In this document: positions 1 through 12,810 of the stretch, one piece after another
How the letters are laid out: each line of letters begins with the position of its first letter
Position numbering within the stretch: the first letter of the stretch is position 1
From: Lumnitzera littorea
Lineage: Eukaryota; Streptophyta; Magnoliopsida; Myrtales; Combretaceae
Reading direction: 5' to 3'
NCBI GenBank assembly: GCA_024138015.1
Contig: JAMXBB010000011.1
Location: 76,937,897 to 77,001,896 of the forward strand
Length of the DNA: 64,000 bases
Made by a program: the position numbers and the translations under genes
The notes under the pieces: generated by a model
Seen by the model: the letters and a program-made list of their open reading frames with translations, nothing else
The model's database searches: none
What the model was told of the DNA's origin: nothing

Positions 1-2121
1 TTGATAATATATTCCCTGTCCTAGAAACTGCAACTTCTGCTCATTTTTGTTCTCCGACCTTATGGCTATCATACTCTTGAAATATGTTTCTTCCAGAAGT
101 ACAGAGAACTTTTTCAAGGAAATATCTAGGATTCGCAGTTGGAGGAAGTGAAATTTTGCAACAAAATGGCTTATCGTACCAAGAAATTGATTAGACCATA
201 AGACCAATACCCGAAGGTTTGGCATGGTATCTAACCAACTTGGAAAAGTGTCACCGAACATATTCATCCCCAGGTCCAAAACCTCGGGCTTTCTACAATT
301 CATTGGGGACTGTGGTAGTTGACCTTCCAATTGGTTTCTATTTTAGTGAATACTTCTCAAGTTATTGCTCTCTTGAAAGTTGAAGTTAGCAATGGAACCA
401 GAGATTTGATTCTCTTGCAAATCCAACACTTTGAGATCGCTGCTGAATTTTCCCAACCGAGGTGGAATTTTGATGTTCAAATAGTTATTAGAAAGGTCAA
501 GAATTTCTAAGTTCTCAGCCTGACAAGTTGAAGTAGGGATAGTCCCGATGAATTCATTGTCTGAAATTGAAAAGAACATGATAGAATCAAGCAGTTGGGG
601 TGGAATTAGGACCTGGACCTTGTTAGAATGTAAGTCAAGAAACAAGAAATTTACCCATGGAACTTGTCCTAAACTTGTTAGTAGATTGTGAGAGAGATTG
701 AGATATGCTAATGATTCGGACCCAACCTCCCACATCCGTGCAGGAAGTCTTCCTTGAATCCGATTACTTGAAAGGTCTAACATTTTCAAATTCCTCGCTA
801 TCCTTACAAACGAAGGGAATTCAGTGAAGCTGCGTCCAGATAGGCCTAATAATGATAGGTTTGGCAGAGTGCCTTCAAAATCATCATGGTCGATGTTGCT
901 CAGATTTATCATGTTAGGTGAAAGATCAAGAGGTTGCTTTTTGTTCATTTGAGCGAGCATTTTAAGATCAAATTAACCAGAGAACCTAGTTGATGATAAT
1001 AACAGAGTATTCAGGTTCGAGAGGTTAATCATTGAAGGCGGAATTGTTCCTTCAAGTTGATTATCGAACAATATGATGCTCCTCAATGAGCTAGCTCGGA
1101 CTCGGTTAATGTGACCACCGAGCAGATTGTTGCTTAAATCAAGGTCTATCGTGGATGGTGCCGATAATAAAGACACTGACATAGGTGCATTAAACATGTT
1201 ACTGGAGAAGTCTACGTAAACAAGTTTTGATATATTATTAGACAGATCTGATATTAGACCTAAAAAATTGTTGGATGAAAGGTGAAACAAAATGAGATTC
1301 TGAAGGTTAGGAAATGTGGGAGGGATTTGACCTGTCAATTTATTTACAGACAAATCCAATCTAGTGAGCTGTGTTTAATTGCAAAGCGAAGCAGATACCG
1401 ATCCAGTGAAGTTACACTCGCGAAGCCACAAAACTTGTAAGGAGTTGAAATTGCCTAATTCAACTGGAGTGCACTACTCCAATTTGATCTCGGTAAGTGG
1501 CCGTAGAGATCAAGATTAAGAGACAAATCCAGAAGTTTAAGATTTGGTAAACGGAAAACTATCTCAGGGAAATAGCCTTGCAACTTACCGGAGTGAAGAT
1601 TGAGCACTTGTAAAGACGAAGAGAGATTGGTGAAAAGGCGCAGATCAACTGTGGACATGTCTAATCCATCAAAAATAAGGACTCTTGGCTTGCTTGCTCA
1701 AGTTATGAAACAACAGGGATGGACTAGTGGATGTTTTACGTGGAGAAGTATCAAAGGAGTTATTTGACAACCTGTCATTGGTCTTAACGGACAGCAACTT
1801 TGAAGAGTACATGGAACTGTATCCTTGTGGGCTGCAGCCAAGATTAACGCTGATCACATCTCCTGCATTTGGATTGCACGCAATGCCACTCCATGTGCAA
1901 CAATCTGATGTACTCGTGTTCCAGGAAGCAATCTTAAGTGGTCTAGGGAATCCCAAGCTTGTTTTACAATAAACAGATTCACTGTTCTGTAAAATGTGGT
2001 TTTTCATCTGAAGCAGATCAGGCTTCTGGTCAAGTGGGCATTCCCTTGCCTGTCCAGACATGGTGTATGCACAAAAACAGAAAGGCCATAGAAGAGCAAT
2101 ACTAAAGAAGTAGTAGAGCAT
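1..2121 (-). pseudogene. LRR receptor-like protein pseudogene (copy A, 3' end beyond window)
   Basis: This is a broken paralogue of the intact RLP at 60.3-63.1 kb, colinear with it from the start codon (2121) to position 1, which matches about 60942 in the intact gene. Visible parts are a signal peptide (MLYYFFSIALLWPFCFC), the LRRNT domain with its SDCCTWSGIAC cysteine cluster, and many LRRs. Lesions in transcription order: a 4-nt insertion near 1690 (repeated gctt) shifts the frame after HNLSK; about 48 bp of one LRR is missing near 1450; Leu TTA has become TAA near 1373; a TAA stop lies at 973-975; another in-frame stop lies at 343-345. The pieces 1669-2121, 1455-1658, 973-1359 and 343-960 are fragments of this one gene, and homology continues below 343. 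The island domain, transmembrane segment and tail lie off the window. It cannot encode a receptor. Plus-strand ORFs at 319-510 and 1727-1972 are its shadows. Confidence 0.93.
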
Positions 2122-2194
2122 AGTGAACGTAAATAAGTTATCGGTTTGATGTCTTTAGCTATGCTCCAGCGCTCGGTTTGAGCATCAACATCGG

Positions 2195-2202
2195 CTTTTA
2201 TA
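2195..2202 (-). promoter_or_regulatory. TATA box of RLP pseudogene A
   Basis: Read on the minus strand this is TATAAAAG, about 75 nt upstream of the ATG at 2121. The flanking 100 nt align with the region upstream of the intact RLP (63.10-63.20 kb), where a weaker TTATAA sits at about the same distance. The ancestral promoter therefore seems shared by both copies. Confidence 0.5.
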
Positions 2203-5200
2203 TGAAACCTCTTTTATGGGCAATGACGTAACTTCAAAGAATAAATTATAGTTTTTCGCTTTGATTATTAATCCTAAGGCCATCACCAAACGAAGTTTCT
2301 GAACACGATTTTTCAAACATGAAGGAATTCCATCGAGTGCTTCAACGTTGGTCTTGATTTCTTCACGTGACTGCAGCGCTTGTTAGAGTACTTTAGTTTA
2401 TTTTTTTTTTCTATATTTTTATTTAATCTGATTAAAAATAATGAAATCTGAACCATTGACCTATGAGATCCAACGGCTACATTTTTGTTTTAAAAAAGTT
2501 ATTATTATTATGGGTTTTATAAATAATAAAAAAAATTTATAAAGAAATTAAAATAAAATAATGAGTATTTTTAATGATGAAAGTTTTTTGAATTATTAAT
2601 GTATCAAATAGAAATTTTAAACAAATAGTTTAACATTAGAGATATCTAATAATGTAATAGGATAGAGGATAACCTTAATATGGTCGTTGCCACAGCCTTT
2701 TCTTTTCTTTTCTTTTGCCCTTGATCTTTTCCCATCAAATTAATTAATGATGTGACGTGATGGTGAAATTCATGGGTTGGCTCATAACAACCGTAAATCC
2801 GTAAGCAGTAACCTTTTTCAGAAAACGAGAATTTGTTTTTTTTCCTCGTTCAATTATTAAGTATCTTGGCTTCCGGAAACGACTGAACAGTGCTCAAGTC
2901 GCTATTGTCCCTTCGCGTGTTTTCTCTCGCAACGTTCAATTTTTAGATAATTAAAATTTTTAGCGTTTAATTTTCAAGATATGCAGTAGTCACGGTCAAA
3001 TGAGAAATATAAAAAAATTTAAGATTAGAGATTATTTTTGCACTTCTGTAAGTGTAACTCCTTATTTATTCATTTTTCTTTATTTTTAGGTTAAAATCAT
3101 ACATCATCATAGTTGTTTTTGTTAAAATTGCAGCTTAACTTATGCAATTATATAAGTTTACAATTTTATAAACCAATTTTAAATTTAACTTGTATATAAA
3201 AATATTTTCTTTTAAAAATGTATATTTTTAATCAAATTTACCGATTTTACATATATAAATTGAATGAGTTTTATATATATATAACCAAACTTTTACTATC
3301 TAATAGCTCTTAAAGTATTAAATTATCTTCTCTATTTTATTCCAATTTTTTTCTTTTTTCTCTTTCTCTCTCCTATTCAATATTCACGACCTTCATTTAA
3401 ATACCATCTCCAATAAAAGAGTTTATAATAAAAATTATATATTTAAATTTATACTATTAATAACTAAAAAATAAGTTAAAACATTTAATTCTCTTCAATT
3501 TATCATTTTTTTCGAACAAAATAATAGAAAAAAATTAATTTTGACTTATTTTATCATTTTTCTGAAAATGTTAGATTATAAATTAAAAACTTCTTTTTAT
3601 AGAAAAAGAACTTAAATTCTTTATTTTCATCATTTATATCAAATTTCCTATAACTAATATAAGAATATTTATAGTTTTTTCAAAACTATTTTACATATGT
3701 AAAAAAAATTTACATTTTTACGTTTCGATTATATATACCCTTTAACAATTTTAGGTAGAATCGCCAGTTTGACAACTTTATATATCATAGTTCAGATTTA
3801 TGAAATAAAGAAAAAATATAATTGAAATGATCGAGAATAAAAAGCTCCCTTTGAAATGTAAATTGACAAAAAATAAATTTTCAGCTTATTATAGCTTTAA
3901 CAAAAATGTTTTGATTTAGCATTTGAGAAAATTACATGAAAGGTTATCAACATTTGAAAGTAAATTTAAATAAAAAATTAACATTTCTATTTATAGTTAA
4001 AATAGAGGATCATCATTATAATACCTTTAGCTCTAGCTGATGCAACCATTATTTACCATATCGTGTTAGCATGCGCTAACTTAAGAAACATGTGACACTT
4101 ACATGTTTGATTAAATAATAAATAAATACAAAAAATTAAAGAAATAAAACATTAATGAAAAATAAAGAAAATTTTCCAAAAGAAATTGAAAAATCAAAAT
4201 TAAGTAAAATAAATCATAAAATTAAATATAATATGTATGTCATATATATAATATACAATATGTAAAATAAAAGATGTATGTTATATCGATGTAATATAAT
4301 ATCTATATTATATAATAACGTATTACATATATGTACATAATATAATATAAAATGCATGTAATATAATATATATTTAAATATAAATAAAAAAGTCAAAAAA
4401 ATAAAAGGTTACTACAATTATCTTAAGGTTATAGATAATCGAAGACCACTTGAGAGAGATCACGAGACCTCTTTAAAGTGGCCAGTGGCCACCAAATAAA
4501 TAAGTGGGTCCCCATCAAATTGGTTGCCTATAGCTAAGGGGTGGTTGCAAGACCCCTTCTCAGCTTTTGGAGGTAGTTGGTCAAACAACTTACATTAAAT
4601 TGTAAGTCGTAAGTTCTTATCTATTGCTTGGGATAGTTGCAGTGGCCTTTTCTTCTATTTTTCAATTTTTTATTATTTTTTCAATTCTTTTAAATTCTAA
4701 TTTTTTTTATTTTCTAGCTTATTATATACATGTTATATTTAATTAAATATTTTCTTTTTTTTTAATTTTAATTTTACTTAAATTTTCTTTTTTATGCTAT
4801 AGTTAAATATATACATATTATATTTAATTATAGAATTTCATTATATAATTTTTTCATTTTTCTATTTACTTGTTATTTAATTAAATGATGCAAATGATGC
4901 ATCTATATTGCATGTACAAAAAAATGCAAAAATAAAAAAATGAACTAAAAAATATAGAAGGATAGCAATAATATATATTAGTAAAATAAAAATTGTAATA
5001 AATTTTCCAAAAAAAAAAAAAAGGTTCTTACAAATCTTGTTCAAATAAAAACTATAATAAATTTTTTAAATAATAGCAATGTTGGGCAACTAAAATAATC
5101 GCCTAATAATATATGATTGGATGCAACGATTAAGAATTTTATAGGCTATATTTGATTTATTTAGGTAACTATCATATGGATATATTTAATGATTAAAACT

Positions 5201-5323
5201 ATAAAATATAAAATAGTTTGGGAAAAAAACTTTCTCGGTAGCGCCCATTATGTAGTTTGATGTAAAGGCAAGCATTCATTATTTTTAAAATTTATGTACA
5301 CATCATGGATATTACATCTGTTA

Positions 5324-5324
<1 letters not shown>
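2203..5324. other. AT-rich intergenic DNA, no gene seen
   Basis: The first few hundred bases are the upstream region of RLP pseudogene A. The rest is strongly AT-rich with stops in all frames. A block at about 4430-4650 is less AT-rich and contains gtggccagtggccac; it has the look of a retroelement LTR relic, but I could not find its ends. The open frame at 4214-4396 is low-complexity AT sequence. Confidence 0.6.

Positions 5325-5366
<42 letters not shown>
5325..5366. repeat. (TA)n microsatellite
   Basis: About 21 uninterrupted TA units followed by imperfect TA sequence. Likely polymorphic. Confidence 0.95.
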
Positions 5367-5371
<5 letters not shown>

Positions 5372-8022
5372 AGTTGGAAGTGCTTTCAATAACTGTATGT
5401 TGGTGTCTATACCTTGTAATTACAAACTTAGCTTTCATATGTTTATAATTTAGATACCTTTTTAATTAGCAATAGTGGATGGAGCACCTGCGAATGGAGT
5501 ACCTATATTGTGTGTGTAATTAAAAATAATTTTTTTGATATGTAATACCTATTTATAGCATTAAAGCTCCTTTTAATGTTTAAGGTAAAATGGAAGTTTT
5601 CACTTGATATGCTAATTCATAATTGGCAGCATTGGTTGATATTTTAAGTTCAACAGGTAGGATTATGCAAAGAATAATGCATGTCCAGCAAAATATAGTC
5701 CTCTAAAATATAAAATTTCACCGTTTTATATCTACTAATAATCACTTAAAACTATAAATGAAGAAAAAGCATTCTTTCTTTTTTCCTTTGTAAGACTATG
5801 GAAAAAAAAGAAGAGTTCGTCGTCGGTGCGCAGAATGCAAACTACATTAATTTCCAGGTTGTTCACCCAAGGATCAATTTGTAAGTTTTAGCTTGACATT
5901 GTGTGTGTTTCTCCAATAATAATCGATTTATCTAATACAACAAAATATTATACAATAATTACACCCAAAGTTGCTTTAAAAAATATTTTGGATGAAAATA
6001 AACTTTTGAATCAAATTACTCGTATTTAATTTATTTTCATATTATTATAGCTTAAGATCTCTAACTTCCCAATTCAATCATTACGAATTAGAATAATCGA
6101 CGCAAATGCAAAAAGGACTCCATAATTAAAACCTCAATTCATTATATAGAAACTTATTACTTTCACCAACCACCAAAGGGAAACTTCACATTATAATAGA
6201 TAAGTCAGACTCTAATTTTTCTTCTTACTTAAAATCCTGTCGTATGCATAGTCTCAAAACTGCGAAACTTCAATGTTAAAAAAAAAAAAAAAAATGCATT
6301 ATTAAAGTAATCGTTAAAATATAAAAAAGAAAAAGCTAGGGTCACATAGAGCAATATTCCACATGTTTCAAACCTTTAACGCCGCTCGTTTCTTTGATTC
6401 TTTAATCTTCAAAATCTCAATAATCCTTTCACTGTTGTATTTTTATTACTTCCAAAGGATCTTTCCCTCATTACTAACTCAAGATTGTGCTGGACATCTT
6501 ATGCTTAGCAGCAAGTATTGGCATAAAATCTGCTTGAAAAGGAAAGAAATATCAATTCGATGTGGTTCCTAATTGTAATAAAAAAGAAAGTTATGATTCT
6601 CTTGATCAATCACCAAAATGAACATAGAACTATAGTGATTCGAGTATCTCTACTGGCATCCATGTGGCATTAGGAAAATCAACATAATTTTTTCAAAATG
6701 ATCAATGTGGATCCATGATGGAAGATATTTTAAAAAATGATTTTTTTACGATAACACTGACTAAGATAATTTGTTATAGAAGGTTAGCAGGTTATCTTTT
6801 ATCTCTTCCTTTCCTATTTAACTAATTATTCATAAAAACTATAGATTTGTTATCTAAGTAATAAGTTAGCCTATTTTAATGAGATAGACGATGTAGATTA
6901 AGTTTTCCTAAATTAATAGTCTTAGTTAGTCAGCGTTATGATAACATATTTTTGCTAGTATTATTGAAATAAAAAAGCACATTTATGTACACTTGACTTG
7001 TCAAATTCCACTCAATAATCTCTACCTAAACATTGCATGCCAAAACAATTCTACTCCATCACAGCTCATTCTAATGTTTACTAAATCATGAAATTAGATT
7101 ATATAACACAATTTGTATTTATTCACACTCATTTTATTAAATTCTAATAAAAAATCTCCACACCATAGAAATGAATACAAGATAAAATTGGATCCCCTTC
7201 TTAGCTATTTACATAACTAAAAATGCATTTTTGATTGTTTATATAGGAATAATTATAATCTTTAAAATGAGATCCATTTCAAATTATTATTAAAATCAGT
7301 ACATCCCAATTGATATATTAAATTGATGTATGAACACTGTAAAGGTCTAAAAACATGAAAATTTAAAATGATTCATTGTATTAACATTCGTACAAAAAGA
7401 AAAGGAGAATGCAAAATTTATATAAAATATTCCACTTATTGAATTTATCACAAAAGAAAAAGATTTTCGGTATTCTATTTAAAATCTTAAAATGCCGATG
7501 AAGGTTGATTCCAAGTCACAACTTCTCTAATTAATAGAATGATGTCATCACGCTTTACTTGAACAAATAGAAAGTGTGGGAAAATCGAAAACTTAATAAT
7601 TCAAACTCTATAAATTAAATATTTATACACTTAAGTTATAAAACAAGAGCTTCTATAGTCCCATCTCTCATTTTGATGGGATCGATTCAAACATTCATTC
7701 CATCATTAACTTATACTCCTTTTAATTTGAATTATTGAATTCACAGTTTATTCAACAGTTCAAATTTAAACAAATATAAATTAAGGATAGAATGTAGGGT
7801 TAGAACAGTCCCATAAAAAATAAGGATGGAGCCATAAAAAAATCCATAGAAAATAATATCTTGCATAACACTACATAATCCTCTTTTCTCGTTGCATTCA
7901 TGCATGAAGAGATTTCTTCTATTAAACTGTTAAAAAAGAAAAAGCAAAAGATATCATCGATGTAAAGGAAATGGAAAATTACAAATTCAAAGTTACAAAT
8001 TCACAAACTTTGAATTTAAATC
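5367..8022. other. AT-rich intergenic DNA, no gene seen
   Basis: No coding signal on either strand. The 69-codon frame at 6363-6572 has no family resemblance and unremarkable codon use. One dispersed repeat (about 7645-7830) is listed separately. Confidence 0.55.
7645..7830. repeat. Dispersed repeat, copy 1 (partner at 11.6 kb)
   Basis: This block aligns in the same orientation with about 11605-11790. Shared landmarks are gcttctatagtcccatctct / gcttttacgatctcgtccct, then ctcattttgatggga(a)t, then a tract rich in tttaaatttg and gattcaaattta. It is probably a fragment of an unclassified transposon; no ends were found. Confidence 0.55.
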
Positions 8023-10130
8023 TTGTAAGCCCTATAACTAGGTATTCGGGGTTCGGTACGTAAAATTTAAGACGATTAAGTAAGTTGTCCTATCAAACTC
8101 AAATTTTACAAAGAAATTATGAATATTATTAAAAGTCATCTCGTAAGTTTGGATTTAAAATAAAAAATAATTAAATATTATAATATTAAGTTATAATATA
8201 TTATCTATTATTTAACAAAAATATGTAAAACGATTTTCAATAATTAACAAATCAATAGGGATAAATTATATGCATACTAAAATTTATAAAATAATTTAAA
8301 TAATATTTATGAGTATTTATTTGTATAATATATATTTATGTATAAGTGAAAATACTTGAAATTACTTAAAATACCTTAAATACGATAAATAATACTGAAT
8401 TAATTAAGCAAAATCAATAAAAATTCAAGAAAAGTGTAGAAAAATTTGGATTTAGGCTTGGAAAGCTGAGAATGAGAGTTAGAAAATCAGCAAATAAAAT
8501 TTGGCCAAGAAAGTGATGAACTGAAAAGAAAAGAGACATATGGCCACAAATAATTCAATAACACCCCCTAGATCATCTTATAAATTTAGCAAACCTTTAT
8601 TAGAATTCATTTTGGTCAATTAGAGACCATAAAAAATTAGAGAGAGGAGAGGAAAGAAGAAAGAACAATTTTACAAAAGATAAACAAATTATAGTGTAAT
8701 TATGGCATATAAGGAGAGCACACACCTGACGACCAGCTAGGAGTGGATGGCTACCATTACTAGACAGTAGAGGCAACGCTCGAACTAGCCAACAAGGCCA
8801 TGGTGGTCGGTGGTGGCCAGAGCTAGCAAGGTTGGTATGTTTTGATTTTGTTTTTCGAATTTATTTTATTTATTAAAAATATCAAATAATTATGAAAAAT
8901 TATGAAATTTAGTATTTTGAGATTTTTTTGTATGTAGTTTTTATAAAAATATATATATATATTTTGTTAAAATTGGGTCTTAAAATATATCATGCTTAAG
9001 AAATCCCTAAACTTGAACCAGTTTTTAATACTGATTTAAATGATCTTAATAATGTGGTTTTAACTTCAAAATTTTTATGTAGATTACCTAGAGTATTTAT
9101 GATAATGCTATGAAGATTTTTTCTAAAAAAATATTTTCTAAAGTTTTACTTAATTTTTAGGCCCTAAAATTATGCATAAAAAACTAATTTATGGGCTTAA
9201 TTTAGTAATTTAATGATAATTTGATGGAAATTCTTATTTGATATATAATTAGATATCTTGGGATGTTAATTTCTTATGTAGTATGATGTTTTTGGAGTTT
9301 AGGGTGTTAATTGTGTGTATTATGCATACTAGGTAATAATAATAAATGAATAGTGGGTAAAAGTGAATAATTAAGCTAATTTTGTGATTTGGGGATTTAA
9401 TAGATATGAATTATGATTTAGGAAATAATTAGACATTTTGATGTATTATTTTGTGATGTAAGATGATATTTGTAGTGCTAAAAATGTTAGATAAGAGATT
9501 TAGGTGTAAGTTACATAATAATACATAATATGCATATATAGGAAATTAATGAATAGAAAATAATAGATCAACATCAATAATATGATAATAATAATAATAT
9601 ACAACAAATTTGATATGAAATATAAATTTAAGCAATTATAAGAAAAATGTAATTTTTTTCCCACATTGAGAGCAAATTCAATAATTAAATTAGGAATGGA
9701 AAGTATTGTACGAACTAAAATATTGGTTAGGGGCGAAATACAAGATTTAGGATATCCAAGTGTAATGTGATTAATTTCACGTAATGGTTTGAGACAAGTT
9801 CTTAAGGTTTACATATAAAATCCATAATTAGAAACTGAATTAGAATCTAATTTTGAAACGGATTCAAAAACTAAATCAGAAACTAGCTTAGTTAGATCGA
9901 TAATATATATATATATATATATAACTTAGATAATCGAGTAAAATCATAATTCAAAGCTTATATGTCATAAGGGTATAAAGAGTAAAAATATACTTATATT
10001 ATAGGATAAGTAAAGACGAGTTGACCTATGGCAAGTCGAGTGAGCAAATTAAGGATTTAAGGTAAGTTTTAGATCAATACATTACTGTATTTCAGAGTAC
10101 TGTTTTATAGTATTTAGGAACTTAAGATTA
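8023..10130 (+). mobile_element. Probable LTR relic of a Ty3/gypsy-type element
   Basis: The block starts with TGTAAGCCCTATAACTAGG, a TG-initiated opening typical of plant LTRs. It carries TATAAATTTAG at about 8580 followed by a gagagaggagaggaaagaag leader-like stretch, then a more GC-rich patch (8720-8830). No coding domains and no second copy are present, and the 3' limit is not defined. It could be a solo LTR. The assignment is by general resemblance only. Confidence 0.33.
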
Positions 10131-12810
10131 TGCTTATTTGTGCCTGTAGGTTATATGATTGTGCACATGCTTATTTTTACGAGTTCTTGAATGTACAATA
10201 TACTATTGACTTACTATATTGGTTTGCAATTGTTATATATTACATGATATGGACTAATCACCTTAATTGAACTTAATAATATACTACTTGTAAAATTAAT
10301 CGGATAAGCATTTCAATCCATTAATTAGGGGATATATTTAGGGTTTTTTGGATAAATATTGACCTTTTCAAAAGGGATAGCATTAGATAATATAATTAGT
10401 CATTTTTTTATCCTTAGTCGACCTAAGTAACAGGAGAAAAGATCGCAGTAATGATAAAGGTAGTGGTTCAAAAGTAATTATGAGAGAAGCTATGTCTTCG
10501 TTATATAAGCCTGAATTTGGTCGTAAATTGTTGAAATGTGCACTAAACTCCTTAACTCAAATTAAAGCAAGTATAATTTCTCTAATCTCATAACCAACTG
10601 GATAACGTTGTGCAATAACATTTACTTATTGCATTATGTTAAAATAATTGGTTATAATCCTATTTGTGTTTAATGTATAGTTTTAAGTCTCCATCCCAAC
10701 TTATTGAGCAGTTGATTGTTCACATTTATATAAATATTGTTGCAAGTGCTAGTTAGGAAGCGACTATATAATTATCCTAAAGCTAGCAATCGCTAGATCT
10801 TAGGAAGTGAAGCTTAAAGTATTAGGCCTTATTTGTAAATCTTTTAATACTAATTTATGTATTAATTGAGTAAAGTAAGATTAAATTACTATATCTTGTA
10901 AACAATATTCAAATATTTAAATCTCAATATGTATATTTTTTATATTTTCATAGATAAATAATAAGTTTAATTTGTGAACTGCTACTTTAAAGCCAGTTAA
11001 TTGTGGATATCTTGTATAAATCAGGTGTAAGATAATGGTTGTAAAGTCAGCCTTTATTCTATAATTTTTTATGTGATAACTCTACCGCTTTGGGGCATAA
11101 CAAATCCCAGGCAAAAAATGAAGGACTCAAAATGAAACTCTTCAATAACCACCAAATTTGGCTATTTGATACACCTAAATAGAACAAATAAAAATGAAAA
11201 GCAAAATTGAAGGACCCATATCTCTTTACAATATAAAGCATATAAAGCTTCCCATTTCTAACAATTAAAAACAAAAGGGCTAGTGGGTCATGAAAAAAAT
11301 TATATCATCCAACATGGAGTGAGAAATGAAAAGGTTAGAGGTCATTGCTAAACCTTAAAAGGGTTAATATACACTGATTTTAATTGGACTAAATGATAAA
11401 AAGATCATAGAGGAGATATTTAATGATAGATAATGGAAAAGAAATTTGATTTTGTTTTTAGATTCAAAAGGAGATGTTATGGTAGAGATTTAGATGGTGG
11501 TAGGGAGGTTATGCAATTTTTAAGAAATTGAAAAGTAACTGATTGTATGAGAGAAGAGAGAAAGGAGAGAGAGACTAACACAAGGGAGATTATCATGGGG
11601 AGAAGTGAGAGCTTTTACGATCTCGTCCCTCATTTTGATGGAATGGGTTTGACCCTTTATCCTAAATTAATTTATATTCCTTTAAATTTGGATAATTGAA
11701 ATTATAATCAATTCAATGATTCAAATTTAAAGTAATTCAAATCAAGAGTAGCATAAAGGCTCGAATTGATGTTGTAAAATATTAGGACATGATTGTAAAA
11801 AATCCAAGAAATTAAAGGAAAAGAGAAGTAGTTGTAAAATGAGAGAAACTAAGTTAGCAAATTTACACATTTTATAACTTGTTTATAATTTTAATAAGTT
11901 ACTTAATGTTGGTTTTCTTTGTTAAATAATATTACATTGAGACTAAATAGGTAATTTTAGTGGTGTGATATAAATAATAGTTATTTAAGTCCCTTTTACC
12001 TTAAATAATATAGATGTACCTTCTATATAATTAATCTCCAGACTTAAAATTCATCCCATGAGCAAGAACTTGAGCTTCTCAATCTCATACAAAACAAACT
12101 ACTCCAAAACCTTCTAAAAGCATGTTTATTTTGAAAGAACTCATTTCAGATCTTTAGGTACCATGTTAAGAAATTTTGTTTTTTAATAAACTCATTATTT
12201 ATGCCTCAATTTCTTTATAGAAGTTCTTTATCATTTTTTTTCATTATTTTGTAAATCCAAATAATATATTTTTAACCAATTAAAACTTTAAAAAATAGAA
12301 AAAAAAAAGGAGCTACTACTACACTCCTTGATGAGGAACACCTCTTGGGGAAGCAATGCAAATAAGTAGGCAAAGAAACTCAACAACAATCTTTCATCAT
12401 TAGTCAACACACTATGTAATAATCATTAAAGATGCTCCAATAAGTAGAGAACAACTTGAATTATGATTTTTCTAAAAAATTGCAAAAATAAATTATTTGG
12501 CAAAACTATTTTGCCATCTTCTTTCCTTTAATTGTAATTACTCAGCAATGAAGTTTTATCAAAAAAAAAAGAAAAGAAAATTAAAAAATGTCATAATAAT
12601 GTCTAAATTTTTACCATAAATGATTTGAGAAAGTCATATAAGGAAAAGAGTATGCGCTAGTCATTTCTATACTAGAACTTAATTACTTTTATCTACAGTT
12701 TTAACATATGATCATTAAAATTATGGTTTAAACGATAATTATTTGATATATATATATATATAACCTTACCTTATAGGTGTTTACTTAATAAACGCCACCT
12801 AAATATGAAA
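10131..12810. other. AT-rich intergenic DNA, no gene seen
   Basis: Only short random frames are present (for example 11059-11274, which matches no family I recognise). It contains copy 2 of the dispersed repeat (11605-11790) and a short TA tract at about 12745-12762. Confidence 0.55.
11605..11790. repeat. Dispersed repeat, copy 2 (partner at 7.65 kb)
   Basis: Direct-orientation, diverged copy of the block at 7645-7830; see that entry for landmarks. The two are 4 kb apart with unrelated sequence between. Confidence 0.55.

Noticed and set aside
4214..4396. Hydrophobic Tyr/Ile-rich minus-strand frame
   Set aside because: Translation of simple AT repeats, not a membrane protein.
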